This document shows, one piece after another, positions 38,620 through 48,128 of a stretch of 64,000 bases of DNA. The translations under genes were made by a program, and so were the position numbers. The notes beneath the pieces are model-generated. The model was not told the DNA's origin and ran no database searches. It saw only the letters and a list, made by a program, of their open reading frames with translations. Numbering within the stretch: the stretch's first letter is position 1; every line of letters begins with the position of its first letter. The DNA comes from Thioalkalivibrio sulfidiphilus (GTDB lineage: Bacteria; Pseudomonadota; Gammaproteobacteria; Ectothiorhodospirales; Ectothiorhodospiraceae), in NCBI RefSeq assembly GCF_000377945.1, contig NZ_KB898931.1:33993-97992 (forward strand), written 5' to 3'.

Positions 38620-40553
38620 AGCTGGTAGTCCAGGGTGATGCGCGATTGCAGCTTGCGCGCCTGGCGGAAGGCCTCCTTGAGGATGCGCCGGTCCAGTTCG
38701 CTCAGGGTGTCCGGGTTGACCCGGTTGCTGGGCGTTTCACCCGCGGCCTGCTGGCGCCGGTGCTGGCGCATGCGCAGCAACTGGATGTAGCTGAAGGCCT
38801 GAATCCAGGACTGGGCCTCGCCCTGGGTGATGTGCTGGCTGCGGGCCAGAGCATTGAGGCGCTCCAGGGTGGAGGTCTCCTCGATGCGATGGGCCAGCGC
38901 CAGGATACGCGCGCCGTCCACGAAGGGGGTCAGGCCCTGGAGCTTGAGATCGAGGGTGTTGGGGTGCTTGGCGTCGTCGGAGACCACGAAATCGCGCACC
39001 AGGCCCAGGGGCGGGCGGTTGAGCAGGGCATTGCGCGCCATGAGGTGCAGGAAGCGGGAATTGCCCGCCATCTTGCTGGTCAGCCAGTGGCGCAGGGCCT
39101 CCACCGGGCGGCTGTCGCCCTCGATGGTGCGGAAGTCGAAGAAGATGCTCGCCTTGAGCAGGTGCTCCGGGTTGCCGCCCTCCACCCAGCGGGAGAAGCG
39201 TTCGCGCCACTCCGTCGTGCTCAGGCAGCATTCCGGATTGCTGGCCATGATGTTGCCGGGGCACAGGGGATAGCCGCACTGGTCCAGGGCCTCGTTGATG
39301 CGCCGGGCGATGGGCAGCAGGGCCTGGCGGATGTCCTCGGCGGACTTGCCCTCGGGGACCTCGAAGATGATGCCGTTGTCCTGATCGGTCTTGAGGGTCT
39401 GTTCCTGGCGCCCCTCGCTGCCGAAGGCCATCCAGGTGAAGGGCACCGGCGGGGGCGGGAACTCCCGGGTGCAGATGTCGATGATGCGGCGGGTGATGTG
39501 GTCGTTGAGCAGGGTGATGATCTGGGTGATCTGCGCCACCTGGGCGCCCTGGGCGATCATCTGGGTGATCAGCTGCTGGATGTCGCCCCCCAGGGCGGCC
39601 AGAGCTGGGATGTCGTCGGCGTGGGCAATGGCGCGGCTCAGATTCACCAGGCCCACCCGCTGCAGGGAGAACAGGTCACGCTCCGAGATCACCCCCTTGA
39701 GGCGGCCGCGCTCCACCACGCACACGTGGTGGAAGCCGTGGTTGGCCATGAGCATGGCGGCCTCGAAGGCGAAGGCCGAGGGTGGCAGGGTGATGGGCTC
39801 CGGGCTCATCACCTCACCCATGGGTTCGTCCATGCCGCGGCCCGGCAGGGCCACCCGGGACAACAGGTCGTGCAGGGTGAACACGCCCAGCGGGTGCATG
39901 TGCTCGTCCACGATCACGATGCTGCCCACGTTCTCCCGCTCCATGGTCTCCAGGGCCTCGCGGATGGGCGTGGTGGGCAGGCAGGACACCGGTTCACGGC
40001 GCAGGCGCTCGCCGAGGGTGATGTTCAGGGAGGTGTCACCGCCGGGGCCGGTGGTGGCGGCGCTGGCCTGCACCTGGCGATGTACCTGGTCCAGCAGGCT
40101 CGCCAGGCGGCGGGTGCAGAAGTCGTTGAATTCCGGGGAGAGCTTGTTGAGCTGCAGGAAGTCTTCGCGCTCCAGCTCGAAACAGAAGGTGTCCTCGGCG
40201 GCCCGGTGCACGGTGCGCACCGGGCGGCGGGAGAGCAGGGCGCCGATGGGGAAGCATTCCCCGGGCACCAGTTCCCAGGCGTTGCCGGAGATCTGTTCGT
40301 CCTCGCTGGGGGTCTCCCCCCGCACCCGGCCCTGCTTGATGATGTAGAAGCGAGAGGCGGGACCGCCCTTGGGGTCGGTGATCTTCTCGCCCCGGGCGTA
40401 AAAGGTGAGCTTGAGCCGCTTGGCCAGGAATTCCAGGTGCTCCGACTCCATCTGGTCGAAGGGCGCATGGCGACGCAGGAACTCGAGCACCGGCAGCAGG
40501 ACGCCCGCCTGGCGATCGTGTGCTTCTGCGTGGTTGTGGCTCGGCTCGCTCAT
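38616..40553 (-). CDS. cNMP-binding / CBS pair / putative nucleotidyltransferase (DUF294)
   Basis: A 645-residue signalling protein. Residues 15-140 resemble a cyclic-nucleotide-binding domain; 160-290 hold two CBS domains (VNEHMHPLGVFTLHDLL-like repeats); 330-460 hold a GlnD-like nucleotidyltransferase with MAFGSEGRQEQTLKTDQDNG; the rest is the DUF294 C-terminal helical domain. The start at 40553 is preferred to an upstream in-frame ATG at 40577 because the sigma54 promoter would begin transcription near 40574. It leads the uptake operon. It probably senses nucleotides and adjusts transport or a partner protein, but a target is not known. Confidence 0.88.
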   Translation of the reverse strand: MSEPSHNHAEAHDRQAGVLLPVLEFLRRHAPFDQMESEHLEFLAKRLKLTFYARGEKITDPKGGPASRFYIIKQGRVRGETPSEDEQISGNAWELVPGECFPIGALLSRRPVRTVHRAAEDTFCFELEREDFLQLNKLSPEFNDFCTRRLASLLDQVHRQVQASAATTGPGGDTSLNITLGERLRREPVSCLPTTPIREALETMERENVGSIVIVDEHMHPLGVFTLHDLLSRVALPGRGMDEPMGEVMSPEPITLPPSAFAFEAAMLMANHGFHHVCVVERGRLKGVISERDLFSLQRVGLVNLSRAIAHADDIPALAALGGDIQQLITQMIAQGAQVAQITQIITLLNDHITRRIIDICTREFPPPPVPFTWMAFGSEGRQEQTLKTDQDNGIIFEVPEGKSAEDIRQALLPIARRINEALDQCGYPLCPGNIMASNPECCLSTTEWRERFSRWVEGGNPEHLLKASIFFDFRTIEGDSRPVEALRHWLTSKMAGNSRFLHLMARNALLNRPPLGLVRDFVVSDDAKHPNTLDLKLQGLTPFVDGARILALAHRIEETSTLERLNALARSQHITQGEAQSWIQAFSYIQLLRMRQHRRQQAAGETPSNRVNPDTLSELDRRILKEAFRQARKLQSRITLDYQL

Positions 40554-40585
40554 GGCAGGACCTGGGTGGAATTCCATAGCAAAAT

Positions 40586-40599
40586 GCAGGTTCCATGCC
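40586..40599 (-). promoter_or_regulatory. Candidate sigma54 promoter (-24/-12) for the uptake operon
   Basis: Read on the minus strand, GGCATGGAACCTGC has the invariant GG and GC dinucleotides exactly 10 bases apart, followed by ATTTT. It matches the TGGCAC-N5-TTGC consensus at most positions. Transcription would start about 20 bases before the ATG at 40553. Paired palindromes lie 55-90 bases upstream, the arrangement expected for an NtrC-type activator such as the one encoded at 41605-42924. Confidence 0.65.
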
Positions 40600-40653
40600 G
40601 GGCGAGTGTTTCCCTGTAAATCAGCAGCTTGGCCCTCCGTGATGGGCTGCAGG

Positions 40654-40690
40654 TGTTACCTGGGGTAACAAATTGTTACTGAAGGTAACG
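40654..40690. promoter_or_regulatory. Tandem TGTTAC-N5-GTAAC(A/G) palindromes, candidate activator sites
   Basis: Two copies of TGTTAC-N5-GTAACA/G occur at 40654-40670 and 40674-40690, separated by 3 bases, so four half-sites share about 1.7 helical turns between centres. TGTTAC/GTAACA half-sites are, as I recall, the motif recognised by CbrB in pseudomonads. Their distance from the sigma54 elements fits an upstream activating sequence. Confidence 0.65.
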
Positions 40691-40699
40691 GGCGGGACG

Positions 40700-40780
40700 C
40701 AATTCAAAATTCAAGATTCAAAACTGTCACGGCGGGCATTCCCTTTGAATTTTGAATCTGCCCCTTTGAATCGCCTTGAA
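40700..40780. repeat. Heptad inverted pair (AATTCAA family)
   Basis: Left arm AATTCAAAATTCAAGATTCA (40702 on); right arm CTTTGAATTTTGAATC (40743 on) and further loose TTTGAAT/CTTGAAT units up to 40780. It ends against the stop codon of the small gene at 40781 and abuts the activator palindromes on its other side. Confidence 0.85.
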
Positions 40781-41185
40781 TCAGTGCCTCGGCACCGGCT
40801 GGATGATGGCCTCGTCCAGGTGCCAGTGGCGCGCGATGTCCCGGGCGCGGGTCTTGTCTTCCTCGTGGACAAAGACCTGCAGCCGGGCATGGTGTTTCTC
40901 CGCCCAGGCGGCCAGCCCCTGCCAGCGGCGACCGCAGGCCTCCTCGCCCAGATCCGTCTCCGGTTCCACCACGCCGAGCAGGGTGCCCTGTTCGGGATGA
41001 AAGGCGCGCAGATCGGGGGTGATATGGATGTTGAGCACCGGCACGGTCACCGGCTCCGGTTGTGGATGTCCGGGCAATTCGTGGGCCTCGAACTGCTCGA
41101 AGCCCTGCCGGCGCAGCAGGTTCAGGGAGGCCTCCAGCAGGGTTTCCCGTTCTCGTTCGATGGCGTCAGGCAGCATCGTGGTCAT
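40781..41185 (-). CDS. Hypothetical protein (134 aa)
   Basis: A soluble acidic/basic mixed protein that I do not recognise. It starts MTTMLPDAIERERETLLEAS and ends HWHLDEAIIQPVPRH; a helical N-terminal third is followed by beta-prone segments (VPVLNIHITPDLRAF, ARLQVFVHEEDKT). Its stop lies at the edge of a heptad array. It is transcribed towards the uptake operon and could read through it, though the sigma54 promoter lies between. Confidence 0.65.
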   Translation of the reverse strand: MTTMLPDAIERERETLLEASLNLLRRQGFEQFEAHELPGHPQPEPVTVPVLNIHITPDLRAFHPEQGTLLGVVEPETDLGEEACGRRWQGLAAWAEKHHARLQVFVHEEDKTRARDIARHWHLDEAIIQPVPRH

Positions 41186-41320
41186 GGCGACATTTCCTCA
41201 TGACAGGATCTGGACTGAGTGTAGTTGACGGCGGGTGGGTCGGTGGCGACATCCGGCTGTCATGAACGGGGTTTAGCTTACCCAGTGGGTCATTCCATCA
41301 AGCTGCCCCGGGGGATTGCA

Positions 41321-41578
41321 ATGCACGTCAAGGCCCATCTCATCAGCCGTGGTCCGGTCAACGAACAGCAGCAACTGCAATTGCGCGGTGTCGTGGAGGG
41401 TTTGAGCAGCCAGCCGGATCATGTGCTCGTTTACGAGCATGAAGGCAAGGAAGGCGGTTTGATCGCCGAGTTCGGTGTGGTGGACGAACCCCAGGCGCTC
41501 CTCCTGGAGCGCCTCAGTCGTGCCCTGTTCACGGCCATTTCCGGTGTGGAAGACGTGGTGATTGCGTTCCACGAGTGA
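41321..41578 (+). CDS. Hypothetical protein (85 aa)
   Basis: A small soluble protein, MHVKAHLISRGPVNEQQQLQ at the start, unrecognised. Its pattern of alternating charged and hydrophobic residues (HVLVYEHEGKEGGLIAEFGV) suggests a compact alpha/beta fold. The frame is open upstream to 41225, but the ATG at 41321 with GGGGGATTGCA before it is the better start. It converges on the response regulator gene, with a short heptad array between. Confidence 0.6.
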   Translation: MHVKAHLISRGPVNEQQQLQLRGVVEGLSSQPDHVLVYEHEGKEGGLIAEFGVVDEPQALLLERLSRALFTAISGVEDVVIAFHE

Positions 41579-41589
41579 CCAGTGCTTTT

Positions 41590-41604
41590 CTTGCCACTAG
41601 CCAC

Positions 41605-41609
<5 letters not shown>
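41590..41609. repeat. Short heptad array (CTTGCCA/CTAGCCA/CTTACC)
   Basis: Three 7-base units between two convergent genes. The TAA of the response regulator gene (41605-41607 on the minus strand) is part of the third unit. It belongs to the same sequence group as the arrays at 47.3 and 51.9 kb. Confidence 0.75.
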
Positions 41610-42924
<1,315 letters not shown>

Positions 42925-42956
42925 GGCCTTTCAATGGGTTCGTGTATGGGTATGTG

Positions 42957-45929
42957 TCAGCCGCTGGCGCGCAGCCTGGGCGTCGTGCCCGGTGCAGTGC
43001 TCAGGGGCAGGCGAAGGGTGAAGCAGGCGCCGCCCTGGGGCAGGTTGTCCACGTACACGGCGCCGCCGTGGTCCTGGATGATGCTGTAGACCACGGACAG
43101 GCCGAGCCCGGTGCCCTCGCCCGGCGGCTTGGTGGTGAAGAAGGGTTCGAAGACCCGGTCGAGCAGGGACTCGGGGATGCCGGTCCCTTCGTCCTCCACC
43201 AGGATCTCGGCGAAGCCTGCCGCGGTCTCGCCCTGGATGCGGATGCGGTCGCCGGGGCCCGAGGCCTGCATGGCGTTGTTGATCAGGTTGACGAACACCT
43301 GCAGCAGCTTCTGGTGGCTGCCGCGCACGGTGATGCCCGGGGGCAGGCGGTTTTCGAACAGGTGCTTCCGGGCGGTGTCGCTCAGCTGCACCAGCTGCAT
43401 GGCCTCGTCCACGCAGATCTTGATGTCCACCGCGCCCATGGCGGTGCTGGGCACCTCGCCGGTGTGGCTGAAGGTGATCAGGCTCTGCACGATGTTGTTG
43501 ATGCGCCGGGTCTGCTCGAGGATCTGCTGGGCGCTCAGTTCGCGTTCCGACTCGTCGGGCTCGTAGTGCAGGTTCTGGGCGAGGGAGGCAATGCCGGTGA
43601 GCGGATTGCCGATCTCGTGGGCCACCCCGGCGGCCAGCCGGCCGATGGAGGCCAGGCGGTTGTTGTGGGCCACCTCGCTCTCCAGGGTGTGCAGTTCGGT
43701 GAGGTCCTCCACCAGGATCACGGTGCCGCCCACCACGGCGCCGGGGTTCAGGGCCCCCGGGGCCTCGATCTCCGACTTGTGCAGGTTGATCCAGCGGCTG
43801 CGGCCCTGGAGGTTGATCTGCAGCTTGTAGAGGTGCTTGTCGTCGCCCTGCAGGAAGCCGCGCAGGATGCCGTGCCAGGGGTCGCCCAGCAGGCGCAGTT
43901 CCTGGCCCACGGCGTCGCGGCTGGGGATGCCCGAGATCAGTCCCATGGCGCTGTTCCAGATGATGATCTCACCGCCCGGGGTCAGGGAGCAGACCCCCAG
44001 GGGCAATTCGTGCAGCACCTGGCGGTGGTAGCGGCGCAGGGTGTCCAGCTCCGCCGCCAGGCCCTGCAGGCGCACGTTGGAGTGCTCCAGCTGCTCCTCC
44101 ACGTAACGCAGGCTCTCGGCCAGGGCCATCTGGGTGTGGGGGTCCACCCGCAGGCGGTGGTCCACGATCATGCGCGACAGCAGCGGGCCCATGAGGCCGG
44201 AGAGGTTGCGCTCCAGGCGTTCACGCAGGCGGCGCAGTTCACCGGGGTGGGTCTCGTCGGATTTCAGCCCCAGGTCCGCCAGGGCGCGGCTCACCTCCAG
44301 GGCGGCGGTCTGCGGACCCACGGTCTGGGCCAGCTGTTCCTCGAAATGCTGCACGCTGCGCACCTCCAGCTGTCCCCGGGGCGGTTCCATCTGCTCGCGG
44401 CGGCAGGCGAGCGCCGCCTCGGTCTCCTCGGGGCTGGGCCGGGTGAGCAGGGAGCCGGCCACGAACAGCACCGCATTCACCGCCAGGGACCAGAAGGTGG
44501 CGAAGGCCCAGTGGTTCTGTTCCGTGGCGCGGAACCAGGCCTGCAGTTCCAGCTGGCCGGGCATGAGTCCCGACTGCTGCAGCAGGGGCACGATCAGGGC
44601 CAGCGCCCAGACGGTGATGCCGCCGGCGAGCCCGGCGATGAAGCCCCAGCGGGTGGCCCGGGGCCAGAACAGCAGGCCCATGAGGCCGGGCAGGAACTGG
44701 GCCACGGCGACGAAGGAAATGAGGCCGATCTGGGCCAGGCTCTGGTGAAATTCCATCAGCCGGTAAAACACGTAGCCCAGGGCGATGATCAGCACGATCA
44801 GGATGCGACGACCCCACAGCAGCCAGGTGTAGAGGTTGCGGCGGGGCAGGGCCTGGTTCTGGTAGCGGGCCGGCAGGATCAGGTGATTCAGGCACATGGC
44901 CGCCAGGGCCAGCGTCGTGACGATCATCATGGCGCTGGCGGCGGAGACGCCGCCGATGAAGGTGAACACCGCCCAGCCGTAGCCGTGCTCCACCGACAGG
45001 CCCAGCACGTAGTAGTCGGGCACCGTGGCCACCTGGGCCTGTTGCCCTGCCCAGAGGATCAGGGGGATGGGCAGGTTGAGCAGCAGCAGGAACAAGGGGA
45101 AGGCCCAGGCCGCCACGCGCAGGGCCCTCGGCTCCATGTTCTCCACGAAGATCATGTGGAACTGGCGCGGCAGCAGGAAGGCGGCGGCGAAGGCCAGCAG
45201 CATGAAGGTCATCCACGGCCCCTCGCGCACCGGGGCGTACAGGGCCTCGATGGCCTCCGGGTGTTCCAGGAGCCATTCCCCCAGGGCCGCGGGGCCGCCG
45301 AAGATGCCGAACAGGGCGAACACGCCCACCATGAGCAGGGCGATGAGCTTGACCGCCGACTCGAAGGCGATGGCCATTACCAGGCCTTCGTGCTTCTCCC
45401 GGGGGGTGATGTGCCGTGCCCCGAACAGGATGGCGAACAGGCTCAGCGTGGCGCAGAAGCCCAGCGCCAGCAGGTGGGGCGGGGCCTCCTGGGTGAGCAC
45501 CGCCACGGATTCGGTCACCGCCTTGATCTGCAGGGCGATGTAGGGCAACACGCCGGCGAGCATGAACAGGGTCACCAGCACGCCGGTGAACTGGTGCCGG
45601 TAGCGGAAGGCGAACAGGTCCGCGAGCGAAGTGAGCTGGTAGTCCCGCACCAGGCGCAGGATCGGCGCCAGCAGCACCGGGGCCAGGGCGAAGGCCAGGG
45701 TCACCCCCAGGTAGATGGTGAGGAAGTTGTAGCCCTGTTCGCCGGCGAAGCCGACGCTGCCGTAGAAGCTCCAGGAGGTGGCGTAAACCCCCAGGGACAG
45801 GGCGTAGACCAGGGGATGGCGCACCAGGGCGTCGGGGAACCAGCCCTTCTCGGTGGCGTGGGCGATGAAGAACAGCAGGGCCAGGTAGGCCACGCCCACG
45901 GCATAGAGGATGCCCAGTTCAGCGTTCAT
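42957..45929 (-). CDS. cbrA-like: Sensor histidine kinase with SSS transporter domain, CbrA-like
   Basis: A 990-residue hybrid. Residues 1-500 form a sodium:solute symporter domain with about 13 membrane segments; a linker and a PAS domain (about 640-740, [20 protein letters not shown]) follow; the kinase core has the H-box [20 protein letters not shown] (about 770), N-box NLINNAMQ, and G-boxes [10 protein letters not shown] and [14 protein letters not shown]. Such kinases may sense transported carboxylates. The start overlaps the small upstream gene by 11 bases, implying translational coupling. Confidence 0.92.
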   Translation of the reverse strand: MNAELGILYAVGVAYLALLFFIAHATEKGWFPDALVRHPLVYALSLGVYATSWSFYGSVGFAGEQGYNFLTIYLGVTLAFALAPVLLAPILRLVRDYQLTSLADLFAFRYRHQFTGVLVTLFMLAGVLPYIALQIKAVTESVAVLTQEAPPHLLALGFCATLSLFAILFGARHITPREKHEGLVMAIAFESAVKLIALLMVGVFALFGIFGGPAALGEWLLEHPEAIEALYAPVREGPWMTFMLLAFAAAFLLPRQFHMIFVENMEPRALRVAAWAFPLFLLLLNLPIPLILWAGQQAQVATVPDYYVLGLSVEHGYGWAVFTFIGGVSAASAMMIVTTLALAAMCLNHLILPARYQNQALPRRNLYTWLLWGRRILIVLIIALGYVFYRLMEFHQSLAQIGLISFVAVAQFLPGLMGLLFWPRATRWGFIAGLAGGITVWALALIVPLLQQSGLMPGQLELQAWFRATEQNHWAFATFWSLAVNAVLFVAGSLLTRPSPEETEAALACRREQMEPPRGQLEVRSVQHFEEQLAQTVGPQTAALEVSRALADLGLKSDETHPGELRRLRERLERNLSGLMGPLLSRMIVDHRLRVDPHTQMALAESLRYVEEQLEHSNVRLQGLAAELDTLRRYHRQVLHELPLGVCSLTPGGEIIIWNSAMGLISGIPSRDAVGQELRLLGDPWHGILRGFLQGDDKHLYKLQINLQGRSRWINLHKSEIEAPGALNPGAVVGGTVILVEDLTELHTLESEVAHNNRLASIGRLAAGVAHEIGNPLTGIASLAQNLHYEPDESERELSAQQILEQTRRINNIVQSLITFSHTGEVPSTAMGAVDIKICVDEAMQLVQLSDTARKHLFENRLPPGITVRGSHQKLLQVFVNLINNAMQASGPGDRIRIQGETAAGFAEILVEDEGTGIPESLLDRVFEPFFTTKPPGEGTGLGLSVVYSIIQDHGGAVYVDNLPQGGACFTLRLPLSTAPGTTPRLRASG

Positions 45930-46080
45930 GCCGATGGGTCACCAGGGCGATGAGCCCGATCAGCAGGGCCCAGAGGCCATAGGGCAGCAGCCAGTGGCTC
46001 CCCGGGGAGGCCCACCAGGCCACTAGGGGCGAGGCGAACAGCAGCAGGCCGAACAGGAACAGCAGCAGGGTCTTGTCCAT
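45919..46080 (-). CDS. cbrX-like: Small membrane protein upstream of the kinase, CbrX-like
   Basis: A 53-residue protein, [20 protein letters not shown] at the start, with two hydrophobic helices joined by a short SPGSHW loop and a basic end (THRHER). Its TGA overlaps the kinase start by 11 bases. A small overlapping gene in this position, cbrX, is known in pseudomonads, where its translation is coupled to cbrA. The match is by size, topology and position. Its upstream region holds an 11-G run and a long heptad array, leaving little room for a conventional promoter. Confidence 0.7.
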   Translation of the reverse strand: MDKTLLLFLFGLLLFASPLVAWWASPGSHWLLPYGLWALLIGLIALVTHRHER

Positions 46081-46127
46081 GGCGGGCCTGGGGAGGGGGG
46101 GGGGGTTACGGAATGAAAAAAACGGGG

Positions 46128-46246
46128 GTGAGAAGTGAGAAGTGAGAAGTGAGAAGTGAGAAGTGAGAAGTGAGAAGTGAGAAGTGAGAGGTGAGAGGTG
46201 AGAGGTGAGAGGTGAGAGGTGAGAGGTGAGAGGTGAGAGGTGAGAG
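46128..46246. repeat. Perfect heptad array: 8 x GTGAGAA then 9 x GTGAGAG
   Basis: Seventeen uninterrupted 7-base units in two homogeneous blocks, the longest array in the window. The exact identity of units within each block implies recent unit-by-unit expansion. It lies 48 bases upstream of the small CbrX-like gene. A weak opposite-strand partner (CTTCCCA units) is at 46309-46334. Confidence 0.95.
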
Positions 46247-46267
46247 GAACGAACAACTGCAGTTCAC

Positions 46268-46301
46268 CCCCTCTCCATCAGGGAGAGGGCCAGGGTGAGG
46301 G
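46268..46301. repeat. Dispersed CCCTCTCC-type hairpin
   Basis: CCCCTCTCCATCAGGGAGAG followed by GGCCAGGGTGAGGG is a widespread intergenic element type in proteobacteria, in which CCCTCTCC pairs with GGGAGAGG. Confidence 0.65.
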
Positions 46302-46369
46302 TGGTTTCCTTCCCACTTCCCAATTCTCCCTTCTTAGTGTGGGAGCGCCCAGTCCGTAGGCCGGATAAG

Positions 46370-46423
46370 CACAGCGAGCAGATCGGCGGCCGCAGTAGAA
46401 GGGTGGTGAGATATGCGGGCTAG
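46370..46423. mobile_element. MITE-like element, one-ended 54-bp fragment
   Basis: These 54 bases are identical, in opposite orientation, to the left end of the complete element at 56847-57030, including the terminal GGTGAGATATGCGGGCTAG. No second end is found on the left. The fragment stops 2 bases from the gluQ stop codon. Confidence 0.8.
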
Positions 46424-46425
46424 AA

Positions 46426-47343
46426 CTACGGGCTGATTTTGTTGAGCGCGTGGTCCAGGATCTCTTCCGGCGAGCGGATGTCGGCCGGCCGGGGTGCCGG
46501 CTCGCCCAGGAATTCCAGGGCGCGGATCAGGGTCGGGACGGGATTCGTGTCATCCACCGCCGGGGCGTGGGTCTGCTTGGAGAGCTTCTCGCCCTCGGGG
46601 GTGAGCACCAGCCTGTGATGCAGGTAGTCGGGCGTGGGTAGGCCGAGCAGGCGCTGCAGCAGGATCTGGCGGGGGGTGGAGTCCAGCAGGTCGGCGCCGC
46701 GCACCACGTGGGTGATGCCTTGGAAGGCGTCGTCCACCACCACCGCCAGCTGGTAGGCGAAGTAGCCGTCGGCCCGGCGGATGACGAAGTCGCCCACTTC
46801 CCGGGCCACGTCCTGGCGGATCGGCCCCTGCATCCGGTCTGAGAATGAAATCTCGCCGGCCTCGGTGCGCAGGCGCACTGCGCGGGCGGCCTTGCCCGGG
46901 GGCAGGCCCGCGCGGCAGGTGCCGGGATAGACCGGGCCGTCCAGTCCGGGCGGCCCCGCCTCGGCGATCTCCCGGCGGGAGCAGCCGCAGTCGTAGGCAT
47001 GCCCCGCGGCGCGCAGCTCATCCAGGGCGGCCCAATAGGCCTCCAGCCGGCTGCTCTGGTAGAGCACTGGCCCGTCCCAGTTCAGGCCGAAGGCCTCCAG
47101 GGTGCGCAGGATGGCATCCGCCGCCCCCGGCACCTCCCGTGGCGGGTCCAGATCCTCGATGCGCAGCATCCACCGTCCGCCCTGGCGCCGGGCATCCAGC
47201 CACGAGGCCAGCGCGGCCACCAGGGAGCCGAAGTGCAGGGGGCCGGTGGGGGAGGGGGCGAAGCGCCCCACGTACTGCGGTGCCTGGTTTTGGGGGTTCA
47301 GTGGTGATGGGGCGAGTGGCAAGTGGCTAGTCTCAAGTGGCAA
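46426..47343 (-). CDS. gluQ: Glutamyl-Q tRNA(Asp) synthetase
   Basis: A truncated glutamyl-tRNA synthetase homologue that glutamylates queuosine in tRNA-Asp. Visible are the HIGH-like [17 protein letters not shown], a zinc site ([10 protein letters not shown] and YPGTCRAG) and the KLSKQ loop, with no anticodon-binding domain. The N-terminus is unusual: no ATG precedes [11 protein letters not shown]. The only upstream candidates are TTG codons at 47343 and 47322 or a CTG at 47301, all in or next to a heptad array, so the start given is tentative. The array may have destroyed the original initiation region. Confidence 0.85.
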   Translation of the reverse strand: MPLETSHLPLAPSPLNPQNQAPQYVGRFAPSPTGPLHFGSLVAALASWLDARRQGGRWMLRIEDLDPPREVPGAADAILRTLEAFGLNWDGPVLYQSSRLEAYWAALDELRAAGHAYDCGCSRREIAEAGPPGLDGPVYPGTCRAGLPPGKAARAVRLRTEAGEISFSDRMQGPIRQDVAREVGDFVIRRADGYFAYQLAVVVDDAFQGITHVVRGADLLDSTPRQILLQRLLGLPTPDYLHHRLVLTPEGEKLSKQTHAPAVDDTNPVPTLIRALEFLGEPAPRPADIRSPEEILDHALNKISP

Positions 47344-47424
47344 GGAACCCCAAAAAACGAAAGGCGCCGCAGGCGCCTTTCGTTTTTAACCCTTGAGACT
47401 AGCCACTTGCAACTAGCCACTGCC
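47311..47424. repeat. Heptad inverted pair flanking the dksA terminator (AAGTGGC family)
   Basis: Left arm units such as GAGTGGC, AAGTGGC, TAGTCTC, AAGTGGC (47314-47343); right arm CTTGAGA, CTAGCCA, CTTGCAA, CTAGCCA (47392-47420). The arms are complementary and enclose the dksA terminator, extending its stem. The left arm also enters the coding frame of gluQ. Confidence 0.88.
47352..47388 (-). terminator. Intrinsic terminator of dksA
   Basis: A perfect stem CGAAAGGCGCC / GGCGCCTTTCG with a GCA loop, followed by a T-run on both strands (six on the minus strand). It lies about 38 bases behind the dksA stop codon and separates dksA from gluQ. Confidence 0.92.
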
Positions 47425-47425
47425 T

Positions 47426-47881
47426 TCAAGCCATCTGCTTCTCCTTGATCTCCTGCAGGGTCTTGCAATCGATGCACAGGGTGGCGGTGGGGCGGGCCTC
47501 CAGGCGGCGGATGCCGATCTCGATGCCGCAGGCCTCGCAGTAGCCGTAGTCGCCGGACTCGATGTCGTTCAGGGCCTCGTCGATCTTCTTGATCAGCTTG
47601 CGCTCGCGGTCGCGGGTGCGCAGTTCCAGGCTGAATTCCTCTTCCTGGGTGGCCCGGTCGGCGGGATCGGCGAAGTTGGCGGCGTCCTCCTTCATGTGGC
47701 CCACGGTGCGGTCCACTTCTTCCATGAGTTCCTGTTTCCATGCCAGCAGGATCTTGCGGAAGTGCTCCTTCTGATCCTTGTTCATGTACTCCTCGCCCTT
47801 CTTTTCCTTGTAGGGGGCGATGCCGCTGACGGGCAGCGACATGGTGGCGGGCTTGGCGGCCGTGGTCTTCTTGGAGGCCAT
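47426..47881 (-). CDS. dksA: RNA polymerase-binding transcription factor DksA
   Basis: A 151-residue protein, the same length as E. coli DksA, which enters the polymerase secondary channel and works with ppGpp. The coiled-coil tip carries the required acidic pair in [13 protein letters not shown], and the C4 zinc finger is [12 protein letters not shown]...CIDCKTLQE. The ATG at 47881 follows AGGAGATAGTGCCC; a GTG two codons upstream is closer to that site and less likely. Its usual neighbour gluQ follows. Confidence 0.95.
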   Translation of the reverse strand: MASKKTTAAKPATMSLPVSGIAPYKEKKGEEYMNKDQKEHFRKILLAWKQELMEEVDRTVGHMKEDAANFADPADRATQEEEFSLELRTRDRERKLIKKIDEALNDIESGDYGYCEACGIEIGIRRLEARPTATLCIDCKTLQEIKEKQMA

Positions 47882-47915
47882 GGGCACTATCTCCTGAGTC
47901 CTGAAAAGCGTGCTT

Positions 47916-47943
47916 TATTAACAGAGAACCATGACAGGCGCAA
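47916..47943 (-). promoter_or_regulatory. Possible dksA promoter
   Basis: On the minus strand TTGCGC and TTAATA are 16 bases apart, about 40 bases before the dksA start. The match is moderate. Confidence 0.4.
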
Positions 47944-47957
47944 GCACGATGAAGCCC

Positions 47958-47995
47958 CCGAAATCCGCGATCGAGGTGTCGATCGCGGATTTCGG
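47958..47995. repeat. Perfect 17-bp-stem palindrome between dksA and cbbY
   Basis: CCGAAATCCGCGATCGA is mirrored exactly by its complement after a GGTG loop. There is no T-run behind it on either side in the way a terminator needs. It lies in the divergent region, just upstream of the candidate dksA promoter, so it could be an operator or a structural hairpin. Confidence 0.85.
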
Positions 47996-48043
47996 AGTTA
48001 GAATCCTCTCGATGTTCTATCGTTTTCTAGGAATAATGCTGCT

Positions 48044-48103
48044 TGCTTGTCCTTTGCCCCTACCCCTTACTCCTCGCCCCTTGTCCCTTGCCACTTGCCA
48101 CTG
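48044..48103. repeat. Heptad array before cbbY (CTTGTCC to CTTGCCA units)
   Basis: About eight diverged 7-base units ending TTGCCAC, TTGCCAC. It occupies the expected promoter region of cbbY, which begins 25 bases downstream. No inverted partner is evident. Confidence 0.75.
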
Positions 48104-48128
48104 AACAAACCCTGCCCCGGAGCCCATC

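Noticed and set aside
46128..46246. CRISPR-like array
   Set aside because: Units are 7 bases with no spacers; the arrangement is a simple tandem repeat.
46023..46256. A minus-strand frame encoding repeated [14 protein letters not shown] units
   Set aside because: It is the translation of the heptad array itself and would not be a real protein; the CbrX-like gene uses a different frame.
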